Shown: positions 26,225 through 33,458 of the stretch, one piece after another
Position numbering within the stretch: position 1 is the stretch's first letter
Layout: every line of letters begins with the position of its first letter
From: Solibacteraceae bacterium
GTDB lineage: Bacteria > Acidobacteriota > Terriglobia > Bryobacterales > Bryobacteraceae
NCBI GenBank assembly: GCA_026984795.1
Contig: JALSRK010000056.1
Location: forward strand, 1 to 41,519
DNA: 41,519 nt
Direction: 5' to 3'
Notes under the pieces: model-generated
Seen by the model: only the letters and a program-made list of their open reading frames with translations
What the model was told of the DNA's origin: nothing
Database searches by the model: none
Translations under genes and position numbers: made by a program

Positions 26225-27331
26225 CTATCGCCAGTCGATCTCATCCCGGTTCACCACCCACGGGTCGTTGTACATGCGCTTCAGGCTCTGCGGCGTACCC
26301 TGGGCGTACGGTCCCCAGACCCGGTCCCAGCTCATGAAGAAGGAGGAGTAAGGCAGGCAGCGCTTCAAGCAGCCCAGTTTCTTCGTGTAGTCATAATTCC
26401 TCGGAGTGGCGCGCCACGGAAGCCTGGTCCGCACATTGAACTCTACACAGCCGAACACTTTCTTCGGATAGGGGTGCTGCGGCTCCTCGCAGGGCCCGGA
26501 GTCCCAGTTCATGGTCAAGCCCACGATGTCCACATAGGCGTCCCCGGGGTAGTGTGAAAGCTCGAGAGCGTTCTTCTCCGGCGCCTTGGCGTCGTAGACC
26601 CAGAGCAGGTTGTGGAGTCCCTTGATGCGCGTCAGGTAGTCGAAGGTGTAACGGTAGAGAGCCCGGAACTGGTCCGCGGGCCGGCGGCACCACCACTTGC
26701 CGGAGTTGGTGATCTCGTTGTAGGGCCGCCAGAGCACCACCACGCCGGCGTCGGCGAGCTCCCCCAGGCCTTCGGCCCAGCGGTCCATGATGGCGCGCAT
26801 GCCCTCGTTTTCTTCCGTTCCCTCCTGGTAGACTTTGTGAAACTCCAGAGGCGTCTTCGCCTGGCGTTGAACGCACTGGCCCCCGTCGCCGCGGAATTCC
26901 CGAGGGTCGAACTGGTGGGTGGTGATGATCACCAGGCCGCCGCGCTTCCAGTAGTCGATGAGGCCGCGGTTCATCTCCCGGTAATCCATCTGGCTCTCGA
27001 AGGGGTTCGGGAAGTCGAAGAAGCCGGCGCAGTAATCGGCCCCGATCAGCCCCACCCACTGTCCGGACACCTCGTGCAGGTACTCGATCTCGTCCATTTT
27101 GAAGCGGTATCCGGAACAGACCTCGTCGGGAACGCCGGGCCCCACCGAGCCGCCGGCCAGATGGCCGGAGACGAGGCGGTTCTCGGAGCGGTTTGGAAGC
27201 TCGTAGAGATAGGCCAGCACCTTCCGGGCGGCGCTGGTGGCTTCGGGGTCGGCCGGTTGGATCGTCCGGCCCTGCCCGTGCATGCCGGCCGTGGCGGCCG
27301 CTATCGCGCCGAGGAATGTGCGTCTGTCCAT
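26225..27331 (-). CDS. Glycoside hydrolase family 26-like protein (mannanase-type), Tat-like signal
   Basis: A 368-residue protein with MDRRTFLGAIAAATAG at the N-terminus (Tat-like signal), so it is exported. The TIM barrel carries GH26 markers: SGHLAGG at 55-61, GADYCAGFF around 97-105, LIDYWKRGGLVIITTHQ at 124-140, the acid/base segment LWRPYNEI with Glu206, and VFGCVEFN with Glu297 as candidate nucleophile. GH26 enzymes mostly cut beta-1,4-mannan, with some acting on mixed-linkage glucan or xylan. The Asn in PYNE, where most have PFHE, signals a divergent member, so mannan as substrate is only a guess. The start is the ATG at 27331 with AAGGA 5 nt upstream. Confidence 0.82.
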   Translation of the reverse strand: MDRRTFLGAIAAATAGMHGQGRTIQPADPEATSAARKVLAYLYELPNRSENRLVSGHLAGGSVGPGVPDEVCSGYRFKMDEIEYLHEVSGQWVGLIGADYCAGFFDFPNPFESQMDYREMNRGLIDYWKRGGLVIITTHQFDPREFRGDGGQCVQRQAKTPLEFHKVYQEGTEENEGMRAIMDRWAEGLGELADAGVVVLWRPYNEITNSGKWWCRRPADQFRALYRYTFDYLTRIKGLHNLLWVYDAKAPEKNALELSHYPGDAYVDIVGLTMNWDSGPCEEPQHPYPKKVFGCVEFNVRTRLPWRATPRNYDYTKKLGCLKRCLPYSSFFMSWDRVWGPYAQGTPQSLKRMYNDPWVVNRDEIDWR

Positions 27332-27446
27332 GCCGTCCTTTCTTATAGCCTCAACCAGCCCGGGAAGCGCCTGGTGGAAATCCGCGCGCACCCCGCCGGG
27401 GCCGCTTTAGTTAATGTGGCCTCGCGTCGCACGTTTGGCGGACACC

Positions 27447-29321
27447 TCAGCCGCCGGGCTGCGTCTCGATGCGCAGCACTCCCCAGAGCGCCAGCTCCGG
27501 CACCCGGACCCGCAGACCATCCTCGAGGAGGTCGAAGGGCAGCTCTCGCGGCGGCCGGCCGATCGAATAGTAGCGGATTGTCCTCACCGGCGCCCCGTTC
27601 CACAGGACCTTCCGCAGCCGGACATCGAGGTCGCGCTGGGGAACCACGCCGTTCTCGCGCGCATCGTAGCGCCGGTTCACCAAATGGCACACCACCGGCG
27701 CCCGGGCATTGTCTGCGTTCCGCCGCGGGACCAGCCACACGTCCGCGCTCCGGGCGGCGGAAACGTAAGGCTCGATGCGGCCGGCCAGGAGGGCGCTGAC
27801 ATCCTCTCCGGCTCGTACAGCGACTGCGCGCCCTTCCCGTTTCCACCCCTCGACGATCTCTTGCTGGCCGTCGACGAGCCGCTGGGGCTCCGGCGCCACG
27901 ACCAGCTCGTACCGGTCCGCCTCGCCGCTCTTCAACCGGTTCGGCAGCCATTCGTCGCCGGCGATCAGCAAGGCGAATGGAATGTTGGCGTCCGCCAGCG
28001 CGTTCACCACGTGCCGCAGCGGCCGGTAGTAGCCGTTGCCGATCCGCTGCCGGTTCTGCGTGTAAAGAACGCCTACCTGCGGAGCGGCTTCGTATCCGTC
28101 GAACAGTTCGCGATGCTTGCGGACGAAGGCGTAGAGCGGTTCGAACTCTTCCTTCGGCGGATAGTACCACCGCGACGTTTCTCCGAAACACCACCCCTTG
28201 CGCGGGTAGCGCAGCGCTCCGCCGTGGGCGTAGGTGAGAGCGATCCACTGCTGGAGCAGGCCGGTGAGGTTCCTGGTCTTGATGGCCGTCCACGAGCTCG
28301 GAGCCGGCGTCGGAGTGAACCACATCCCCAGCGCGTCGGCCAGCTTGTTGCCCAGGACGATCCCACCAGGCAACGTCTCGTCCGGCCCGCGCCCGTTCGG
28401 AGCGAATCGCTGGTAGTTGATCTCCGAATAGAAGATGTCGAGCGTGCCGTAATAGAGCGAGTAGTTGCCTCCCAGATCGACGTTGTCCCATCCCATGGGC
28501 AGGTGGCGGCCGCCGAGCTTGTCGGCCATGTCGTGGAGGCTGTGGAACAACTCGGCGTCGGAGCGGCGCAGGAACTCTTCGTAGTCTTCGGCCAGCGGAA
28601 TCTCGCCGGCGGCGACGGCGAAGCGGAACGATTTCCTGTCGTCGGCGTACCGGAGAACGATGTTCCGGTAGTCGAAGGTCTGCAGATCCCGCACGCCCAG
28701 CTTCGCCAGTTCGGCGGGCGTGTATTTCGCCGCCAGGTAGTCCCGGAAGCGCGCCCGGCAATACTCGCAGAAACAGCCGCCGTACGGGAAGGCAAACTGG
28801 GCGCCGCCGCCGTCGTCCACCATGATGCCGTCCACGCCCACGGCCACGTACATATAGATCTGCTGCCGCAGGTAGGCCCGGTAGCGGGGGTGGTTCGAAC
28901 AGTAGAAATAGACGGGCCGGCCCCGGTAGGCGCGGCCGAGCATCCAGGGGATCTCGATCGGGTTCAGATTGAAATCCACGCAGACGGCCTGCTGCATGCC
29001 GGGATCGCTCATCAGGTATTCCTGCTGCTTGCCTAGGTGGGTGAGCGGGCGCATCTCGGCGAAGACCAGTTTGCCTTGCTCGTGCATCCGCTCTACGAAC
29101 GCCTTCCACCTCGGGATTTCACGTTCGTCCACCAGGTCCATGTCTTGCACCATGAGGTCCACGTCATAGTGCTTGTAGTCCTCGGGCCCGTCGAACCAGG
29201 CGGCCACCAGGGAAGGCTTCAGCATGGCCTCGGCGCCGGCGGCGTGCAGAAGCGCGGCGCAGCCGAGGGCGATTCCCGGCAACATGGCGGCAAGCAAGCT
29301 TTTGTTCCACCGGCTGATCAT
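27447..29321 (-). CDS. Exported glycoside-hydrolase-like protein (TIM barrel, GH42/beta-galactosidase-like)
   Basis: A 624-residue protein with a hydrophobic signal segment at about 8-31. The body resembles the catalytic barrel plus trimerisation-like domain of GH42 beta-galactosidase relatives: QGKLVFAEMRP at 82-91, VGVDGIMVDDGGG at 161-173, and a cysteine motif C183-x-C185-x2-C188 followed by RARFRDYL, typical of a zinc site in this superfamily. A DIFYSEINYQR segment has a candidate catalytic Glu, and a later flavodoxin-like part contains VGVLYTQNRQR and PFALLIAGDEWLP. The catalytic pair is not certain and the substrate is unknown. The ATG at 29321 overlaps the upstream gene's stop (ATGA), linking it firmly to the 523-residue neighbour. 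Confidence 0.72.
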   Translation of the reverse strand: MISRWNKSLLAAMLPGIALGCAALLHAAGAEAMLKPSLVAAWFDGPEDYKHYDVDLMVQDMDLVDEREIPRWKAFVERMHEQGKLVFAEMRPLTHLGKQQEYLMSDPGMQQAVCVDFNLNPIEIPWMLGRAYRGRPVYFYCSNHPRYRAYLRQQIYMYVAVGVDGIMVDDGGGAQFAFPYGGCFCEYCRARFRDYLAAKYTPAELAKLGVRDLQTFDYRNIVLRYADDRKSFRFAVAAGEIPLAEDYEEFLRRSDAELFHSLHDMADKLGGRHLPMGWDNVDLGGNYSLYYGTLDIFYSEINYQRFAPNGRGPDETLPGGIVLGNKLADALGMWFTPTPAPSSWTAIKTRNLTGLLQQWIALTYAHGGALRYPRKGWCFGETSRWYYPPKEEFEPLYAFVRKHRELFDGYEAAPQVGVLYTQNRQRIGNGYYRPLRHVVNALADANIPFALLIAGDEWLPNRLKSGEADRYELVVAPEPQRLVDGQQEIVEGWKREGRAVAVRAGEDVSALLAGRIEPYVSAARSADVWLVPRRNADNARAPVVCHLVNRRYDARENGVVPQRDLDVRLRKVLWNGAPVRTIRYYSIGRPPRELPFDLLEDGLRVRVPELALWGVLRIETQPGG

Positions 29322-30889
29322 GGCTGACGTCTCGCTCCATTTCTTCGGCCGGGCCGGACAGGCGACAAGACGGCCACCCATAATCCGGCGCCGGGGCGGA
29401 TAAGCCATTCAGTGCGGCCGCCTCTGAGCATCCGGCCGGGACGCCAGAGGGCGCCGGCAACGTCCAGCCACTCCACCCGGAGCGGCAGCTCTAAAGCCGG
29501 CAGATCCAGCCCCACCTTGCCGTCACCCTTCCCCGTGAACAACACCGCGTAGTGGCCGCGGACACTCTCCAGGCAGTACGCTTCGTCGGGCGACCGGTCC
29601 GACAGCCGGCCGTTCTCCGGCTCCATCTCGAAAAGCGGGACGCGGCCGGCGAACATTCGCAAACTCTTGATGAGTGTCTGCGCCTCCGGACCCAGGCCGT
29701 AGCCTTCCCGAAGCTTTCCCGGGCGGTAGGCCGTTTCCCGGTGGAAGCGGACGCTCGCTCCGCCGGCGAAGACGATCCGCCACGGGCGCGCGCTCGCCTC
29801 GGCGTCCGTGCCCGCCGTGCGGTCTTTCCAGGGGGCCCCGATGGGCCAGTTGAAGTGGTAGCACTTGACGTTGTTGATCGGTCTCGGGCCGCCGTACTCG
29901 TTTACCTTTTCCCGGTACCAGACGATGTTTGCGTAGTGCGTTTCGCCGGACTCCCCATTGTTCTGCGAGACGTCGCAGTAGTTGAAGGCAGGGTTGGTGA
30001 TCGGAACGCGGATCTCCGGATTGTTCCAATCGCGGAACTCGCGGGTCTCGTACGGGGTGGGAAAGTGGAATCTCCGGGACGTGCAGACGTAGATCTCCCA
30101 ACCGCGGCTTCTTGCGTAGTCCCGGGCGAAGCGGGCCCAGTAGGGGTCCGGCTCTAAGGTGGCGTCGCCGATGCCGCTTTCGTTGTCGATCTGGAAGATC
30201 ACGTGGTCGAAGCCGCCATCGATGACCACGTCGAGCACCTTGCGGACATAGCGTTGCTGCACCTTCAGCAGGACGGGATCCTGGCGCACCGCGGCCAGAT
30301 GAAAAGGGTTGTAGAATGGCGTCTTGCCGGGCTGGAGCAGCGGGCTGTCGTCCCAGTCGTAGTTGATGTTGTTGTTGGGGTTCCAGGGGGAACTGTACCA
30401 GCCGTTGCCCGGCTTCCGCGAGTCGCCGGCTTCGTTCCAGCGGTCGAAGAACTCTAGCTGCACGATGATTCCGCGGCGTTTCGTCTCCGACAGGAAGGTT
30501 CGCAGGCGCCCCCAGTATTCTTCGTCCCAGCGGTCCAGATCGTAGCGCCCGCCGGCCTTCGCGTAAGGATACGGCAACAAGTCCCAGCGATAGCCTTCGG
30601 GCGTATACTCCCGGGAGCTCATGGTGCAGCGGATGTAGTTGCCGCCGGCGGTCTTCAAGAGATCGAGCTCTTTCGTGAGGGCCTGGTCACCGGCGAGCTG
30701 GAAGATGTTGTCGCGGGTAGAGCCGCCCAGCAGGAGAACCGGGCGGCCGTCGTACTCCCAGTACCAGGGGTTCCGCTGATAAGGGCGGATCTGGGCGAGG
30801 CCGCCCGGAGCGCTCAAGGCCGCAGCCAGCGGCGGCAACAGGACCCACTTGATAACGCGTCTTCGCGTGAACTTCCTCATGTGCTTCAT
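29318..30889 (-). CDS. Exported TIM-barrel glycosidase-like protein (DUF4038/GH-A-like)
   Basis: A 523-residue protein with a basic, Tat-like N-terminus (FTRRRVIKWVLLPP) and an AGG-rich cleavage region near residue 33. Mature sequence begins NPWYWEYDGRPVLLLGGS, a strand common to DUF4038-type and GH5-related proteins. It continues with LLKTAGGNYIRCTMSSRE at 78-94, RGIIVQLEFFDRWN at 139-152, and IFQIDNESGIG, where Asn236-Glu237 occupies the position of the clan GH-A acid/base NE pair. The C-terminal 100 residues form a small beta domain. Proteins like this are frequent beside sulfatases in Planctomycetes and Acidobacteria (from memory). No characterised activity can be assigned with confidence. 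Confidence 0.68.
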   Translation of the reverse strand: MKHMRKFTRRRVIKWVLLPPLAAALSAPGGLAQIRPYQRNPWYWEYDGRPVLLLGGSTRDNIFQLAGDQALTKELDLLKTAGGNYIRCTMSSREYTPEGYRWDLLPYPYAKAGGRYDLDRWDEEYWGRLRTFLSETKRRGIIVQLEFFDRWNEAGDSRKPGNGWYSSPWNPNNNINYDWDDSPLLQPGKTPFYNPFHLAAVRQDPVLLKVQQRYVRKVLDVVIDGGFDHVIFQIDNESGIGDATLEPDPYWARFARDYARSRGWEIYVCTSRRFHFPTPYETREFRDWNNPEIRVPITNPAFNYCDVSQNNGESGETHYANIVWYREKVNEYGGPRPINNVKCYHFNWPIGAPWKDRTAGTDAEASARPWRIVFAGGASVRFHRETAYRPGKLREGYGLGPEAQTLIKSLRMFAGRVPLFEMEPENGRLSDRSPDEAYCLESVRGHYAVLFTGKGDGKVGLDLPALELPLRVEWLDVAGALWRPGRMLRGGRTEWLIRPGAGLWVAVLSPVRPGRRNGARRQP

Positions 30890-30903
30890 CGCACCGTCCC
30901 CCG

Positions 30904-32730
30904 TTACCCGCGCCGCCGGGCGGTGACGTAATAGGCGCCGCAGATCTCGTTTCCATCCGCATCGAAAAACCAGGTCTTCAGTTTCGTCCGGCCCTCAGTG
31001 AGCGGCAACCGGAAGGTGGCCGCTTTGTCCCGTGCACCCACGCTTTGTGACAGCTCGCGGCTGCCAACGCGGATCTTGGCTTTCGCGATCGGCAGCGGTA
31101 CGCCGGCCGGATAGTGGCCGATCTCGCCTTCATGCGCCGGCACGCCTTCGCTAAGTGCCGCGCCGGCGGCTTCGGGCCAGCGCCGCAGCGAGAATTCGTA
31201 GTCTCCCGCCTTCTCCACGTAAACGTGCCAGAACCCGTTTCGCCGGTCGCCGCGCCGCACCTGCAGGCACTGGTCCATCCAGACTCCGGCCCACTCGCAG
31301 CCGGTCAGCAGCGTCGGATTCTCGGCGCCGGCCCCCACGTGTACGGGCACGAAGCTCCGCCCGTAGGGCTCGACGCGTTTCCACCACTCGTCGTAGTATC
31401 GCCGCAAGCGGTCGGCGATCTCCGGGTGACGGTCAATGAGGTTGATGCGCTGGCCGGGATCCCGGGCGAGGTCGTAGAGCTTTGAGCCGTCGATCAGCCT
31501 CCACTGCCGCCACATCACCGCTGCGTTGCCGTACTTGGGTTCGACGGGCGGCGCGGCCGCCTCGGGAGAACCCACCACTCCGGCGTTGACCCGGACCGGC
31601 GTGTACTGAACCACCAGGGTGCGGTCCGGCGCCCGTTCGATTTCCCCCCGCAGGAGTCCCGCCAGGCTCACCCCATCGAACTCCAACCCCTCGGGAGTCT
31701 TCAGGCCGCACAATTCGAGGAGCGTCGGCAGCAGATCCTGGCACTCCGTCAAACCACCGATATCCCGCGGCCGCCAGCCGGCCGCCGGCCACCGCAGAAA
31801 GCACGGCACCCGGTGGCCGCCCTCGTAGAGCTGGACCTTGCGTCCCCGGAGCCCGGCGTTGAAAAACCGGGCGCCCGCCACCGTGCCGTTGTCGGTGAGG
31901 AAGACCAGGATGGTGTCGTCCCGCAGGCCGGTCTCTCTCAGCATGTCTTCGAGCCACCCGATGTTCTCGTCGATATTGGCGATCATTCCGTAGAAGGCGG
32001 GCAGGTCACCCGGGAGGTCCTCGTAAGGCTCCCGGTAGCGGCGCGGAACGAAGAAAGGCTTGTGGGGGGTATTGAGCGGAAGGTAGACGAAGAACGGTTC
32101 CCGGGCCGCGTGCCGCTCCCGCATCCAGTCCATGGCCTGCTCGAAGAAGACGTCGGCGCAGTAGCCTTCGTACTGCTTCAGACCGCCGTGACGGCGGTAG
32201 CGGTCGCTGAAATAGTCGTTGTTCCAGGCGTCCGGAAGCGATCCGATGTGGGTGGAAGGGAACCATACGGCGTCGTGGAAACCGCGGTCCTCGGGCCGGT
32301 AGGGATAGGCGTCGCCGAGGTTCCATTTGCCGAACAGGCCGGTCCGGTAGCCGTTGGCGGCGAAGACGTCGGCCATCGTCGGCAGGCCGGTCCGCAGCAG
32401 TCCCCGGCCGCTGGACGGGTTGGTGGCGCTGGTGAACATGGCGTCGCGGCCGGTCATCAACTGGGCGCGCGTCGGGGCGCACATCGGCGTGACGTGGAAG
32501 TCAGTGAACCGGACGCCTTCTGCGTGGAGCCGGTCGAGGTTGGGGGTTCGCAGCCGCGGGTTGCCGAAACAGGAGAACTCGCCGTAGCCCTGGTCGTCGG
32601 TCAGGATTACGATGACGTTGGGCCTCCCGGCCGGGCGGCGCCCGCCGCAGCCCGCCATTGCCGCTGCCGTCGCCAGCCATTGTCTCCTCGTGACGCCGCC
32701 GGGGGCGGGCGCCGAAACTCGGTTTCCCAC
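30904..32730 (-). CDS. Sulfatase (family S1, formylglycine-dependent), Tat-type lipoprotein
   Basis: About 608 residues. The N-terminus GGVTRRQWLATAAAMAGC combines a twin-arginine signal with a lipobox (MAGC, Cys28), pointing to a membrane-anchored, Tat-exported enzyme. It then has RPNVIVILTDDQGYGEF (Asp45, Asp46), the formylglycine motif CAPTRAQLMTGR with Cys84, a GKWNLGDAYPYR segment, and LTDNGTVAGARFFNAGLRGRKV. The C-terminal 150 residues resemble the extension of the sulfatase at 18569-20419. The chosen start is the GTG at 32730 with AGGA nine nt upstream. The open frame reaches 32946, but that extra part would cover the divergent promoter region and destroy the signal. First gene of the minus-strand operon. 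Confidence 0.9.
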   Translation of the reverse strand: MGNRVSAPAPGGVTRRQWLATAAAMAGCGGRRPAGRPNVIVILTDDQGYGEFSCFGNPRLRTPNLDRLHAEGVRFTDFHVTPMCAPTRAQLMTGRDAMFTSATNPSSGRGLLRTGLPTMADVFAANGYRTGLFGKWNLGDAYPYRPEDRGFHDAVWFPSTHIGSLPDAWNNDYFSDRYRRHGGLKQYEGYCADVFFEQAMDWMRERHAAREPFFVYLPLNTPHKPFFVPRRYREPYEDLPGDLPAFYGMIANIDENIGWLEDMLRETGLRDDTILVFLTDNGTVAGARFFNAGLRGRKVQLYEGGHRVPCFLRWPAAGWRPRDIGGLTECQDLLPTLLELCGLKTPEGLEFDGVSLAGLLRGEIERAPDRTLVVQYTPVRVNAGVVGSPEAAAPPVEPKYGNAAVMWRQWRLIDGSKLYDLARDPGQRINLIDRHPEIADRLRRYYDEWWKRVEPYGRSFVPVHVGAGAENPTLLTGCEWAGVWMDQCLQVRRGDRRNGFWHVYVEKAGDYEFSLRRWPEAAGAALSEGVPAHEGEIGHYPAGVPLPIAKAKIRVGSRELSQSVGARDKAATFRLPLTEGRTKLKTWFFDADGNEICGAYYVTARRRG

Positions 32731-32806
32731 GTTGGTCCGTCCTGAATAGGAGATGTGGGCGCGCCGGCCGGTTTTGGCGGACAAGGAAACGGAGCCGGGA
32801 TGGTGT

Positions 32807-32821
32807 CCGCCGAATCGGCGG
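32807..32821. promoter_or_regulatory. Perfect 15-bp palindrome in the divergent sigma factor/sulfatase control region
   Basis: CCGCCG-AAT-CGGCGG lies in the 158-bp space between the minus-strand sulfatase operon start and the plus-strand ECF sigma gene. It could be an operator half-site pair or a short hairpin in the sigma-gene leader. A GGAAAC hexamer at 32785-32790 on the plus strand resembles ECF -35 elements, but no matching -10 was found. GC-rich sequence produces such palindromes fairly often, so confidence is low. Confidence 0.28.
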
Positions 32822-32888
32822 CTGCGTGGTACATATGAGGTAGGCTCGTCTGGTCGGGCCGGCAAGCAATTCAGCGCGAGGCGCTCTG

Positions 32889-33458
32889 TTGGAGCAGGAA
32901 GAAATCCGCCGTCTGTTCCAGGAGTTCTACGATTCCTGGTACGCATCTCTGCTGCGCTATGTGGCGCGCTCGGTCGGCAGCGTGGAACTGGCGAAGGACC
33001 TGGTCCAGGAATCCTTCCTGCTCTTGTGCAAGGAGCTGCTGAACGGCAAGAAGATCGAGAACCCGAAAGGCTGGACGTTTCGCGTCGTGCGGCGGCAGAT
33101 CGGCAATTACCTCCGGGCGGACCGTTACTCGGGGGTGAGTTTCGAGCCCATCGAGGGGACCCCCGGCCGGGATGCCGGCGAGTTTGTCCGCCCGGCGCTG
33201 CGTGTAGAGGCCGACGAGGAGCCGGATCGTCTGTCGCGCCTCATGGAGCCGCTGAGCGTGAGGGAAAGGGAAGTCATCCTCCTGCGTCTGGAGGGCTTCC
33301 GTTACAAAGAGATCGCCGAACATCTCGGCATCGGCTCCGCCACGGTGAAGACGTTTCTCGCCCGGGCGCTGAAGAAGATGCAGGAGCGGTCCGGGAAGGC
33401 CGGCGCCGCGGCGGGTGCGCGGGCGGAGCAAAGCAGGTATGGACAAGCACGTAGCTGA
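32889..33458 (+). CDS. ECF-type RNA polymerase sigma factor
   Basis: A 189-residue sigma-70 family protein with only regions 2 and 4. Region 2 covers about 8-80 (LLRYVARSVGSVELAKDLVQESFLLL, then NPKGWTFRVVRRQIGNYLR). Region 4 covers about 119-165 (LMEPLSVREREVILLRLEGFRYKEIAEHLGIGSATVKTFLARALKKMQ), the helix-turn-helix that reads the -35. The start is a TTG at 32889 with a GCGAGG-type site upstream. No better in-frame start exists before the VGSVEL region. The gene overlaps the anti-sigma gene by 20 nt. Likely targets are its own operon, the receptors downstream and perhaps the divergent glycan locus, but no promoter motif was matched. Confidence 0.9.
   Translation: MEQEEIRRLFQEFYDSWYASLLRYVARSVGSVELAKDLVQESFLLLCKELLNGKKIENPKGWTFRVVRRQIGNYLRADRYSGVSFEPIEGTPGRDAGEFVRPALRVEADEEPDRLSRLMEPLSVREREVILLRLEGFRYKEIAEHLGIGSATVKTFLARALKKMQERSGKAGAAAGARAEQSRYGQARS

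Noticed and set aside
32731-32946. Longer N-terminus for the first sulfatase of the operon
   Set aside because: It would place a Tat/lipoprotein signal about 85 residues inside the protein and run over the divergent sigma gene.
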